A stretch of DNA of 10,394 nucleotides from Ga0077527 sp964606765 (GCA_964606765.1 CAZSIR010000108.1:1-10394), one strand, 5' to 3'; shown: positions 1 through 7,048, numbered from the stretch's first letter. Notes: generated from the letters alone by a model not told the origin. Made by a program: numbers and translations.

Positions 1-573
1 GGTTGCGTGACCGCCTGCAAGAACGAACACGAGGTGCCCTGGGGCGTGAACCGCCGCCGCGTGGTGACCCTCAACGACGGTCTTCCCGGCGAGAAATCGA
101 TCTCGGTCGCCTGCATGCACTGCTCGGATGCGCCTTGCATGGCGGTGTGCCCGGTGGACTGCTTCTACAAGACCTCGGAGGGCGTGGTCCTGCATGACAA
201 GGACCTGTGCATCGGTTGCGGCTACTGCTTCTATGCCTGCCCCTTCGGTGCGCCGCAGTTCCCGCAGGACGGCGCTTTCGGCCTGCGCGGCAAGATGGAC
301 AAGTGCACCTTCTGCGCCGGTGGTCCGGAAGCCGATGGTTCGGCCGCCGAATTCAAGAAATACGGCCGCAACCGGCTGTCGGAAGGCAAGCTGCCGGCCT
401 GCGCTGAAATGTGTTCGACCAAGGCGCTGCTCGGCGGCGACGGCGATGTGGTTGCCGATATTTACCGCAACCGCGTGCTGAAGCGCGGCAAAGGTTCCGA
501 GGTCTGGGGCTGGGGCACGGCTTATGGCAGACCGGAAAAAGGCGCTGCGCCGCCCGCCGGAGCGAAGTCATGA
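1..573 (+). CDS. fdh3B: Formate dehydrogenase iron-sulfur (beta) subunit, 5'-partial
   Basis: Electron-transfer subunit with four [4Fe-4S] clusters that carries electrons from the Mo/W active site of formate dehydrogenase to the cytochrome b subunit. The frame is open at base 1 and shows 190 residues. By comparison with remembered FDH3 beta subunits, about 20 N-terminal residues are missing. Visible cysteine motifs are the last two cysteines of the first cluster motif (C2, C6), CMHCSDAPCMAVCP, CIGCGYCFYACPFG, and a split CTFC ... PACAEMC. The C-terminus is hydrophilic (GWGTAYGRPEKG) with no membrane anchor, unlike E. coli FdnH/FdoH, so it is a shorter, soluble-type beta subunit. The stop codon overlaps the start of the lipoprotein gene. 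Family assignment is strong; the FDH3 label rests on recognition of the sequence. Confidence 0.93.
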   Translation, partial: GCVTACKNEHEVPWGVNRRRVVTLNDGLPGEKSISVACMHCSDAPCMAVCPVDCFYKTSEGVVLHDKDLCIGCGYCFYACPFGAPQFPQDGAFGLRGKMDKCTFCAGGPEADGSAAEFKKYGRNRLSEGKLPACAEMCSTKALLGGDGDVVADIYRNRVLKRGKGSEVWGWGTAYGRPEKGAAPPAGAKS

Positions 574-794
574 GGGCGGTATTGATTGCAACGCTCGCGG
601 GCAGCCTGCTGGCGCTGGCGGGCTGCGGTGAAAAGCAGCCGGTGACGGTCTACAAGCAGGGCCAGTACCAGGGCAAGCCTGACAAGCAGCCCTGGGACAA
701 CGACCAGTTCAAGGGTGATCAGCTGGCCTGGGACAAGGCGATCAAGGCCCGCAACGGCGGCCAGAACGAATACGCCCGCATCGCCGGCAACTAG
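570..794 (+). CDS. Small lipoprotein of the formate dehydrogenase operon
   Basis: Predicted 74-residue lipoprotein. The N-terminus is a short positive start (MRAV), a hydrophobic stretch and a lipobox LALAGC with the lipidated cysteine at residue 19. The mature part is about 56 residues, polar and rich in Lys, Asp, Gln and Tyr (for example GQYQGKPDKQPWDN), with no cysteine motif or heme site. The ATG overlaps the TGA of the beta-subunit gene (ATGA), and a GGAG ribosome site sits at 559-562. The gamma-subunit gene follows after 15 bases. The overlap implies translational coupling to the dehydrogenase, so a role in assembling or anchoring the periplasmic complex is plausible. That is inference; I recognise no named family. 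Confidence 0.82.
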   Translation: MRAVLIATLAGSLLALAGCGEKQPVTVYKQGQYQGKPDKQPWDNDQFKGDQLAWDKAIKARNGGQNEYARIAGN

Positions 795-809
795 AAAAGA
801 GGAGTCGCC

Positions 810-1859
810 ATGCAGGTTCGCATGAAGCAATGGCTGGCAGGGATTGCGCTGATGGTGGGCGCACTGGCCGCACTGTCGGTCCTGGCCGCCGATACCAGTT
901 CCGCCAAGGAGCAGGCCGCACAGCAGCAGACCCAGCCTGGCAACAACCAGCCATTCTGGAGTGATGTGCGCGGCGGAGACAATTCGTACCAGACCACGCA
1001 GGTGCGCGGCATCGAATCCAGCGTCCTGGTGCAACCCGCCGGTGAAACCTGGCGTCAGCTGCGCAACGGCCCGATCACCATTTATGGCGGCTGGCTGATC
1101 GTGGTAGTGATGGCACTGATCGGCGCATTCTATTCATGGCGCGGTCCGATCAAGCTGCATGAAAAACCCACGGGCCGGCGCATTCTTCGCTTCGGGGCTT
1201 GGGACCGCATGGTGCATTGGGGCGCAGCGATCAGCTTTGTGCTGCTGGCAGTCACCGGCATCATCATCCTGTTCGGCAAGCACATCGTGCTGCCCATCGT
1301 CGGCTACACGCTGTTTGCCTGGCTCGCGATTCTGGCGAAAAACATCCACAACTTTGTCGGGCCGGTGTTTGCCTTCTGCACGGTCTTGATGTTCGTCACT
1401 TTCGTCAAAGACAACCTGCCCAAGGCGCATGACCTGAAGTGGCTGGCCAAGGGTGGCGGCCTGCTGAGCGGTGACCATGTGCCGTCCGGCCGCTTCAATG
1501 CCGGTGAAAAAACCTGGTTCTGGGTGGGCGTCACCTTCCTCGGCATTCTGGTGAGCATCTCGGGATTCATACTGAATTTCCCCAATTTCGAGCAGGGCCG
1601 CGGACTGATGCAGCAGGCCAATGTGGTTCATGCCATCGTGGCCGTGCTGTTCATGACCATGTCGCTGGGCCACATCTACCTCGGCACCATCGGCGCCGAA
1701 GGCGCTTATGAGGCCATGCGTACCGGCTATGTCGACGAGATCTGGGCCAAGGAGCATCACGAGCTGTGGTATCGCGAAACCATGGCCAACAACACTGGCG
1801 GCGGCGGGGCGGCACGTCCTGCGGCTGCATCGGCTTTAAAGGAGGGGTGGAAAGCATGA
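810..1859 (+). CDS. Formate dehydrogenase cytochrome b556 (gamma) subunit
   Basis: Membrane diheme cytochrome b that takes electrons from the beta subunit and passes them to quinone. It has 349 residues, longer than the roughly 215 of E. coli FdnI. Residues 1-27 resemble a signal peptide (cleavage near VLAAD) and are followed by about 60 polar residues. A membrane segment lies at about 89-110, with the FdnI-like core from about residue 125 onward and membrane segments near 138-155, 160-177, 182-200, 237-256 and 271-292. Candidate heme ligands are H136, H180, H274 and H288. The 14-residue spacing of the last pair matches FdnI His155/His169. The C-terminus is a Gly/Ala-rich tail. AGAGGAG precedes the ATG; a second ATG at 822 is possible. 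The stop overlaps the next start. Confidence 0.92.
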   Translation: MQVRMKQWLAGIALMVGALAALSVLAADTSSAKEQAAQQQTQPGNNQPFWSDVRGGDNSYQTTQVRGIESSVLVQPAGETWRQLRNGPITIYGGWLIVVVMALIGAFYSWRGPIKLHEKPTGRRILRFGAWDRMVHWGAAISFVLLAVTGIIILFGKHIVLPIVGYTLFAWLAILAKNIHNFVGPVFAFCTVLMFVTFVKDNLPKAHDLKWLAKGGGLLSGDHVPSGRFNAGEKTWFWVGVTFLGILVSISGFILNFPNFEQGRGLMQQANVVHAIVAVLFMTMSLGHIYLGTIGAEGAYEAMRTGYVDEIWAKEHHELWYRETMANNTGGGGAARPAAASALKEGWKA

Positions 1860-2089
1860 ACGCGCCAAAAATATGGAAAATAATGCCGGCATTGCTGGTA
1901 TGCGGCGTGGTGGGGATGGCCTCGGCGAAGTTGCCGGCGCCGCCGCCGGTGGATCCGGCGAAGGCGGAAGAAGCCAAGAAAAAAGCGGCGGAGACTGCGA
2001 AGAAGGACGCTGACCTGCTGGCCAAAGCGCAGGACAGGGCGGCGGCCCGGCACAAGAAGGAATACGGCGCAGCAGCAGCAAAAAAATGA
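1856..2089 (+). CDS. Small exported Ala/Lys-rich protein, end of fdh operon
   Basis: Predicted 77-residue exported protein of unknown function. Residues 1-24 form a signal peptide (positive start, hydrophobic LLVCGVVGMASA, cleavage ASA/K). Cys16 is not in a proper lipobox because Val precedes it. The mature part begins with a proline-rich patch (PAPPPVDP). It then becomes a highly charged Ala/Lys/Glu stretch (AEEAKKKAAETAKKD and onward) that should form one long helix, somewhat like short TolA-type helices. The ATG overlaps the gamma-subunit TGA, and a strong AAAGGAGG ribosome site lies at 1838-1845. It is the last gene before the terminator. A periplasmic accessory role for the dehydrogenase is inferred from position only. 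Confidence 0.75.
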   Translation: MNAPKIWKIMPALLVCGVVGMASAKLPAPPPVDPAKAEEAKKKAAETAKKDADLLAKAQDRAAARHKKEYGAAAAKK

Positions 2090-2114
2090 TGCGCTGACAG
2101 CACTTGCTGCCATT

Positions 2115-2143
2115 AAAAAGCCCGGTTTGATACCGGGCTTTTT
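2115..2143. terminator. Bidirectional rho-independent terminator
   Basis: Perfect 11-base stem, AAAAAGCCCGG pairing with CCGGGCTTTTT, around a 7-base loop (TTTGATA). On the + strand the stem runs into TTTTTATTTAAT. On the - strand the symmetric A/T arms also give a T-run. It lies between the converging fdh operon (ends 2089) and the TRAP binding protein gene (ends 2183), so it can terminate both. Confidence 0.92.
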
Positions 2144-2151
2144 ATTTAATC

Positions 2152-2176
2152 GATTTTTAAATTAATGTTTAAAATC
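2152..2176. repeat. AT-rich inverted repeat downstream of the TRAP gene
   Basis: GATTTTTAAA at 2152-2161 pairs with TTTAAAATC at 2168-2176, leaving one bulged T and a TTAATG loop. It sits in the most AT-rich stretch of an otherwise GC-rich window, just after the stop codon of the - strand TRAP gene. It may add to termination or mRNA 3'-end protection. The pairing is weak and could be chance in such AT-rich sequence. Confidence 0.35.
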
Positions 2177-2182
2177 AAATAG

Positions 2183-3127
2183 TTATGATATTTTTCCGGT
2201 GCTTTGTTCCAGCAGCTGCCAGGCTGAATTTCCGGTGGCCTGCTGCCAGCGCCGGTAAAAGCCGGATTCGCGCAAGCGGTCCTTGAAGGCATTGCGATCA
2301 ACGGTTGTCGCCGCCATGCCCCATTCGGTAATTCTGGACTCCAGCCTGCGATTGAGCGCATCCGTGTGTGCACGCTGCCGTGCCACATGCCTGCGCACCG
2401 AGGCTTCAATGATCTGCTGCACGTCCGCCGGCAGCGAAGTCCAGAAACGACGGCTGGCGATCAGGTTGAAACCGGACCACATGTGGCTGGTCAGTCCGAC
2501 GTGCCGGGTCACTTCATGCAGGCGCAGGGCTTCGGTAATGGACAGCGGATTTTCCTGGGCGTCGATTTCCCGGTTTTGCAGCGCTGCGTAGAGCTTGAGC
2601 ACGTTGACTTCAACCGGCACCGCGCCAAGGCTGGCAAAGGCATCGGCGAACATGCGGCCTTCCGGTATGCGGATGCGCAGGCCTTCGAGGTCATCTGCCC
2701 CCGTAATCGGTTTGTCCGTCGTCGAAATATGGCGGAATCCATTCTCGAGCAGGCCATAAGGCAGGGCCTGTATGCCCTTGGCAGCCAGCTCAGCGCGCAG
2801 ATAGTCGCCGAGCGGCCCGTCCAGCGTGGCATGGACCTGGGCATGGTTTTCAAAAGCGAAGGGCAGGCCCTGGATTTCCATCGCCGGCACCAGCGGCCCG
2901 AGGATGCCGCCCATCACCGCATAAAACTCGATGTCGCCACGGATCAGCAGGTCGACGATGGCGAGGTGCGAAGCGGGCAATCCGGCATTGCCGGCGGTGA
3001 CGGTCGCGGCGAACCGGCCATCCGTGGCGAGGCGCACCTCTTCCCATAGGTCAACGAGAAAAGGATGAACGTGGCTGTCGGTCGAAAGATAATGGTACTG
3101 CCGCGCCTGCCATTGCGGCGCGCTCAT
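2183..3127 (-). CDS. DctP-type TRAP transporter substrate-binding protein, no signal peptide
   Basis: Family role: binding an organic acid, usually in the periplasm, for a TRAP transporter. The 314 residues start almost directly at the mature fold (RQYHYLSTDSHVHPF). DctP landmarks are present: GLPFAFEN near 87-94, DLEGLRIRIPEG at 146-157 with R153 in the place of the carboxylate-binding arginine, ALQNREIDAQENP at 182-194, and FWTSLPADVQQII at 228-240. No signal peptide exists. The in-frame codons upstream stay open for about 30 codons inside the VOC gene, but none is ATG, GTG or TTG and none encodes a hydrophobic stretch. The ATG overlaps the VOC stop (ATGA), suggesting coupled translation. 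No TRAP membrane genes are in the window. The fold is secure; the cellular location is probably cytoplasmic as written. Confidence 0.87.
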   Translation of the reverse strand: MSAPQWQARQYHYLSTDSHVHPFLVDLWEEVRLATDGRFAATVTAGNAGLPASHLAIVDLLIRGDIEFYAVMGGILGPLVPAMEIQGLPFAFENHAQVHATLDGPLGDYLRAELAAKGIQALPYGLLENGFRHISTTDKPITGADDLEGLRIRIPEGRMFADAFASLGAVPVEVNVLKLYAALQNREIDAQENPLSITEALRLHEVTRHVGLTSHMWSGFNLIASRRFWTSLPADVQQIIEASVRRHVARQRAHTDALNRRLESRITEWGMAATTVDRNAFKDRLRESGFYRRWQQATGNSAWQLLEQSTGKIS

Positions 3128-3582
3128 GCCGGCAGGGCCGAGGCCATCAACTCCGGCGTAATGCCCTGCGCTTCGGCATTGGAGAAATTCAGCTCGACCT
3201 TGATGCCGTTGGGATCAAACAGGAAGAGCTGGAACAGTCCCTGATCGCTGACCATGCGCTGGCGGAATTCGACTTTGCGGCCGCTCAGGTGCTCCATCAT
3301 CGCGCGCAATCCGGTGCAGCGGAAAGCCATGTGGTCGATGACGCCGCTGCCTTCGGTTGCATCGGACTGCTGGCCGAGATAGGCCTTGCGGTTCGCGCTG
3401 ACGTTTTTGCCGCCTTCCGTGACATGCACCACGTCCTTGTCGCCGAGGTAGAGCCAGACCACGGGAAACTTGAAATCGGGATGCGGTCCCTCGGTGAACC
3501 CCAGCACATCGACGTACCAGTCACGCGTCGCCTTGAGGTCTGCGCTCTGGATCAGGAAATGCTCAAGATGGCTTACGGGCAT
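3124..3582 (-). CDS. VOC-family (glyoxalase-fold) protein
   Basis: A 152-residue metalloenzyme-like protein of the vicinal oxygen chelate superfamily (glyoxalases, dioxygenases, epimerases, fosfomycin-type resistance proteins). Two beta-alpha-beta-beta-beta modules are visible: HLEHFLIQSADLKATRDWYV starting at residue 5, and VIDHMAF starting at 81. Candidate metal ligands are H8, H53 (VVHV), H84 (DHMAF) and E130 (IKVELNF), a complete set. DPNGIKVEL near the end is the typical final strand. AAGGAG lies 7 bases before the ATG. It overlaps the TRAP binding protein gene by 4 bases and follows the Bug-type gene by 21 bases, which suggests a shared operon. The actual substrate cannot be told from sequence. 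Confidence 0.9.
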   Translation of the reverse strand: MPVSHLEHFLIQSADLKATRDWYVDVLGFTEGPHPDFKFPVVWLYLGDKDVVHVTEGGKNVSANRKAYLGQQSDATEGSGVIDHMAFRCTGLRAMMEHLSGRKVEFRQRMVSDQGLFQLFLFDPNGIKVELNFSNAEAQGITPELMASALPA

Positions 3583-3603
3583 GGCTGGGCTCCTTGCTTC
3601 CGG

Positions 3604-4578
3604 TCAATTGGCCTTGATGCCGGCGGTTTTGGCGAGTTTGGCGAAATCCTCGACATTGCCGCGGATGAATGCGTTGTATTCGTCGAGCGAGACGCTGGCC
3701 ACCAGCGGGATGCCGATTTTGTCGAAGCGTTCGCGCAGCGCTTCGGCAGCGACCGCCTTGACGACCTCGGCGCGCAGTTTCTCGGTGATGTCGCGCGGCG
3801 TGCCGGCCGGCGCCATCAGGCCGTTGAAGGTGCTGTCACGGAAGCCCTTGACGCCGGACTCGTCGATGGTCGGCAGGTCGGGGAACAGGGGCGTGCGTTT
3901 CAGGGTGGTGACTGCGAGCGCGCGCAGCCTGCCGGATTTGATGTATGCGGCCGAGGTGCTGACCTGGTCGAACATCAGCATGATCTGGCCGCCGACCAGA
4001 TCCGTGGTGGCGGGCGCATTGCCTTTGTAGGGGATGTGCATCAGCTTGATGCCGGCCTGCTGGCCGAGCATTTCGGCGGCGACATGGCCGGTCCCGCCGA
4101 TGCCGGCCGAGCCATAGGTCAGTTCACCGGGACGTTTTTTGGCCAGCGCGATGAATTCGCGGAAATTTTTCACCGGCAGTGAAGGGTTGACCACGACGAC
4201 CATCGGAATGTCGCAGGTCTGCGAAACGCCGGTGAAGTCCTTGACCGGATCGTAGCCGGCATCGGGCAGGATGGCCGGAACCCGCGCAAAGGTATTGGCG
4301 ATGGCGAGCAGGGTGTAGCCGTCGGCAGGCTGGCCCTTGACGAAGCGGGTGCCGAGCAGGGCGCTGGCGCTGGGCCGGTTTTCCACCAGCACCTGCTGCC
4401 CCAGGGAGCGGCTCAGCTGCTCGGCAACGCCACGCGCAACGATATCCACGTTGCCGCCCGCGGCCAGCGGATTGATGATGCGGATGACTTTGGCCGGGTA
4501 CGGGCCGCTCTGGCTCCAGGCCTGGAAAGCGGTCAGGCCGGCGATGCTTGCGGCGACAGCGAGGACGATGCGTTTCAT
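3604..4578 (-). CDS. Tripartite tricarboxylate transporter (Bug/TctC) substrate-binding protein
   Basis: Periplasmic binding protein of the Bug family, which binds carboxylates or related small ligands and is hugely expanded in Burkholderiales. It has 324 residues, a normal length. The signal peptide covers about residues 1-22 (MKRIVLAVAASIAGLTAF ... AWS/QS). The mature protein starts with the usual YPAKVIRIINPLAAGG, then DIVARGVAEQL, VLVENRPSAS, DGYTLL, YGSAGIGGTGH and MHIPYKG, all typical Bug positions. The ATG at 4578 is chosen over an in-frame GTG at 4599 because GGAGGAG (4584-4590) lies 5 bases before the ATG and inside the longer version. No TctA or TctB membrane genes are present, so it is an orphan, as is common for this family. 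Confidence 0.93.
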   Translation of the reverse strand: MKRIVLAVAASIAGLTAFQAWSQSGPYPAKVIRIINPLAAGGNVDIVARGVAEQLSRSLGQQVLVENRPSASALLGTRFVKGQPADGYTLLAIANTFARVPAILPDAGYDPVKDFTGVSQTCDIPMVVVVNPSLPVKNFREFIALAKKRPGELTYGSAGIGGTGHVAAEMLGQQAGIKLMHIPYKGNAPATTDLVGGQIMLMFDQVSTSAAYIKSGRLRALAVTTLKRTPLFPDLPTIDESGVKGFRDSTFNGLMAPAGTPRDITEKLRAEVVKAVAAEALRERFDKIGIPLVASVSLDEYNAFIRGNVEDFAKLAKTAGIKAN

Positions 4579-4653
4579 GGGGACTCCTCCGGTGATCACA
4601 GTTTTGTTTTGATTGCAGCCGGCATTGTGCGGTGATGATCCGTGACAGGCAAG

Positions 4654-5655
4654 TCAGGGCTCCACCGTCACGATGCGGCGTTCTTCGATGGACTTGAGCA
4701 CTGCATTGGTCACGGCCACGATGTACTGGCTGTCTTCGCCGTCCGGCAGCAGGCTGCGGTTGCCGCGCACATCGGATTCAAAGGCCTGCACCTGCAGGTC
4801 GTATGCGGGGCTCACCGGGAACCGTTCCTCGGTTGCGCCGTTTGCATCGCGCACGGTGATGACGTGTTCTTTGGCAAAACGCAGGGCGGAAGTGATCAGG
4901 GTGGCTTTTTCGCCCTCGATCAGCAGGTTGTTTTCGGCGCTGGCAACCTCACGCGTGGCTTTGGCCAGTGCGTGACAGTCGCCCTCCAGTCGCCCGAGGA
5001 CGGTCATGGTGTCGTCCGGCAGTTTTTTGCGGCGGTCGGGGTGGGTGAAGGCCGAGACTTCGACAAAACGCTGGCCGCTGACATACTGGATCAGGTCGAG
5101 CAGGTGTACGCCGACGTCGTACATCACGCCGCTTTGCTCAAAGTCCTGGCGCCAGGAAACGCGGGAGCCGAGTCCGGACGCACGTTCGAGGGAAATTTCA
5201 GTCAACCGTCCGAGCCGTCCGGACTGCACGATTTCGCGCGCCCTGACGACGGCGGCATCCAGGCGGATCTGGTGGGCGATGCGCAGCACGATGCCGGCGT
5301 CGCGGCAGGCCTTGACCATTTCACGGGCATGCGCGGTGGTCATCGCGAACGGTTTTTCGCACAGGATGTGTTTGCCGGCCCGCGCGGTTTTCAGCACGGC
5401 CTCGTGGTGCATGGCATTGGGCAGCGCGATGTACAGCGCATCAACTTCGGTGTTCCGGAGCAGGCTGTCCATGTTTTCATGGACATGCGGGACCTGGAAC
5501 TTGCCGGCAAAAGCCCGGCTTTTTTCCGCGGAACTGCCAAGACAGGCGACCAGTGCCGAGCCCGGGCTTTTGAGGATGCCCGGCGCGACAAAATCAGTCG
5601 CGACCCAGCCCGTACCGACGACGCCCCAGCGCAGGGGGGATGCTGTGTTGCCCAA
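4654..5655 (-). CDS. Gfo/Idh/MocA-family NAD(P)-dependent oxidoreductase
   Basis: Cytoplasmic dehydrogenase of the glucose-fructose oxidoreductase / inositol dehydrogenase family, 333 residues, full length. The N-terminal Rossmann fold has GVVGTGWVA (11-19), and the family motif CEKPFA has the EKP triad at 100-102. In the C-terminal domain, GVMYDVGVHLLDLI supplies D180 and H184, the usual catalytic pair position. The start is TTG: GGAGGAA at 5662-5668 is 6 bases upstream, and no ATG or GTG fits better. It lies 57 bases after moeA and 75 bases before the Bug-type gene on the same strand. The substrate is probably a sugar, polyol or sugar-acid derivative, going by family only. Confidence 0.92.
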   Translation of the reverse strand: MGNTASPLRWGVVGTGWVATDFVAPGILKSPGSALVACLGSSAEKSRAFAGKFQVPHVHENMDSLLRNTEVDALYIALPNAMHHEAVLKTARAGKHILCEKPFAMTTAHAREMVKACRDAGIVLRIAHQIRLDAAVVRAREIVQSGRLGRLTEISLERASGLGSRVSWRQDFEQSGVMYDVGVHLLDLIQYVSGQRFVEVSAFTHPDRRKKLPDDTMTVLGRLEGDCHALAKATREVASAENNLLIEGEKATLITSALRFAKEHVITVRDANGATEERFPVSPAYDLQVQAFESDVRGNRSLLPDGEDSQYIVAVTNAVLKSIEERRIVTVEP

Positions 5656-5661
5656 TGCCTG

Positions 5662-5668
5662 TTCCTCC
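5662..5668 (-). promoter_or_regulatory. Ribosome binding site deciding a TTG start
   Basis: GGAGGAA on the - strand, 6 bases before TTG at 5655. It identifies the rare TTG as the start of the Gfo/Idh/MocA gene. Confidence 0.75.
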
Positions 5669-5676
5669 GGAAATCG

Positions 5677-5701
5677 GGCGCGGCTGCAGAAAGGCCGCGC
5701 C
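5677..5701 (-). other. GC-rich hairpin between moeA and the oxidoreductase gene
   Basis: An 8-base inverted repeat (GGCGCGGC-type arm 5677-5684 pairing with 5694-5701) around a 9-base loop, in the 57-base gap after moeA. No T-run follows on the - strand (the next bases are CCCGATTTCC), so it is not a classic terminator. It may attenuate or process the transcript between the cofactor genes and the downstream cassette. Confidence 0.35.
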
Positions 5702-5712
5702 GGCGGTTGTTG

Positions 5713-6987
5713 TCAGATGACGCTTTCCATGACCTGCACCTCGACCAGCGTGCCCGGCGTGACGTTGCCCTGTTCAGTGGGCAGGATGATGAAGCAGTTG
5801 GCTTCCGACATCGAACGCAGAATGCCGGAACCCTGTTCGCCGGTAACGCGCACGCTCATGCTGCCGCTGCTGTCGCGTGACAGGATGCCGCGCTGGAATT
5901 CGGTGCGGCCGGGCGCTTTTTTCAGAGTGGAAGTGCAGGGCACCCGGAATGTCGGCAGTGCCGCGATCGGATCGCGGCCGGAAAGCTTGAGCAGCGCATC
6001 GCGCACAAACTGGTAGAAGGTCACCATCACCGACACCGGATTGCCGGGCAGGCCGAAGAAATGCGCGTTGCCGATCTTGCCGTAGGCCAGGGGGCGGCCG
6101 GGCTTCATCGCGATTTTCCAGAACACGACTTCACCCAGTTCGTTGAGCAGGGTTTTGACGAAGTCGGCCTCGCCCACCGACACTCCGCCGCTGGTGATCA
6201 CGACATCGGCAATCGCAGCGGCTTCGCGGAATGCGGCCTCCAGCAGCTTCGGATCATCCCGCACCACGCCCATGTCGATGACTTCGCAGTCCAGCCGCTT
6301 CAGCATGCCGTACAGCGTGTAGCGGTTGCTGTCGTAAATCTGGCCTTCGCCCAGCGGCGAGCCGATGGAAACCAGTTCGTCGCCGGTGGAGAAAAATGCC
6401 ACGCGCAATTTGCGGTACACCGAAACCTCGGCCACCCCGAGGGAGGCAATCAGGCCGATTTCAGCGGGGCGCAGGGGCTGGCCGCGGCGCAGGGCGGGCT
6501 GCCCGCGCTGCAGGTCTTCGCCGGCGCGCCGCAGGTGCTGGCCCTGCCTGTGGCCGCTGCCGATGGTGACCTGGCTGTCTTTCGCCTCGGCATGTTCCTG
6601 CATCACGATGGTATCCGCGCCTTGCGGCACCACGCCGCCGGTCATGATGCGCACGGCCTGGCCGGCAGCGAGCGCGCCCTTGAACGGCACGCCGGCAAAG
6701 GAACTGCCGGCGACCTTGAGGCTGACTTTGCCGTCGGTTTTGAGGTCGGCAAAGCGCAGTGCGTAACCATCCATTGCGGAATTGTCGTGAGAAGGCACAT
6801 CCAGCGGTGAAATGACATCGGCCGCAAGCACCCGCCCCAGCGCCGCGCGCACCGAAACCCGTTCGATGGTGCTGATCGGCGTCAGAAAACGGGCAATGAC
6901 TTCCCGCGCCTTGGGCACGGGCATGGAGTTGGGATCGTAATCGTCGGCGCAGGACAGTTCCTGCAGGATGGTCGATGCGTTGCTCAT
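5713..6987 (-). CDS. moeA: Molybdopterin molybdenumtransferase MoeA
   Basis: Inserts molybdate (or tungstate) into adenylylated molybdopterin to give the metal cofactor used by formate dehydrogenase and related enzymes. It has 424 residues, normal for MoeA. The signatures are HDNSAMDGYALR (67-78), the beta-barrel GVVPQGADTIVMQEHAE (118-134), FFSTGDELV (198-206), GQIYDSNRY (215-223), the nucleotide-fold ITSGGVSVGEADFV (264-277), AMKPGRPL (293-300) and FGLPGNPVSVMVTF (311-324). The C-terminal domain IV is intact. The ATG at 6987 has GAGGA about 8 bases upstream; the frame stays open further upstream, but that part is antisense to the regulator gene. It lies 61 bases after the regulator gene, on the same strand. 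Confidence 0.96.
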   Translation of the reverse strand: MSNASTILQELSCADDYDPNSMPVPKAREVIARFLTPISTIERVSVRAALGRVLAADVISPLDVPSHDNSAMDGYALRFADLKTDGKVSLKVAGSSFAGVPFKGALAAGQAVRIMTGGVVPQGADTIVMQEHAEAKDSQVTIGSGHRQGQHLRRAGEDLQRGQPALRRGQPLRPAEIGLIASLGVAEVSVYRKLRVAFFSTGDELVSIGSPLGEGQIYDSNRYTLYGMLKRLDCEVIDMGVVRDDPKLLEAAFREAAAIADVVITSGGVSVGEADFVKTLLNELGEVVFWKIAMKPGRPLAYGKIGNAHFFGLPGNPVSVMVTFYQFVRDALLKLSGRDPIAALPTFRVPCTSTLKKAPGRTEFQRGILSRDSSGSMSVRVTGEQGSGILRSMSEANCFIILPTEQGNVTPGTLVEVQVMESVI

Positions 6988-7048
6988 AACAGGATCCTCG
7001 TAATGCCGGGATGGCGGATCGGTCCGGAGGCTGATTTTATCAGGCGGC

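Noticed and set aside
1134..1760. - strand open frame of 208 codons under the gamma subunit
   Set aside because: His/Asp/Gln-rich translation without family features; opposite to a well-supported cytochrome b gene.
3289..4182. + strand open frame of 297 codons
   Set aside because: Lies opposite the VOC and Bug-type genes, which show clear family motifs; composition is shadow-like.
4579..4599. GTG start giving a 331-residue Bug-type protein
   Set aside because: The extra 7 codons contain the GGAGGAG ribosome site used by the ATG at 4578, which starts a normal signal peptide.
4642..5880. Long + strand open frame (412 codons)
   Set aside because: Antisense to the Gfo/Idh/MocA gene and the moeA end. 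The translation has no family resemblance and is typical of the opposite-strand shadow of a GC-rich gene.
7031..7043. Small palindrome CTGAT-TTT-ATCAG between regulator and moeA
   Set aside because: Only a 5-base stem with a 3-base loop and no T-run; too weak to call a terminator or operator.
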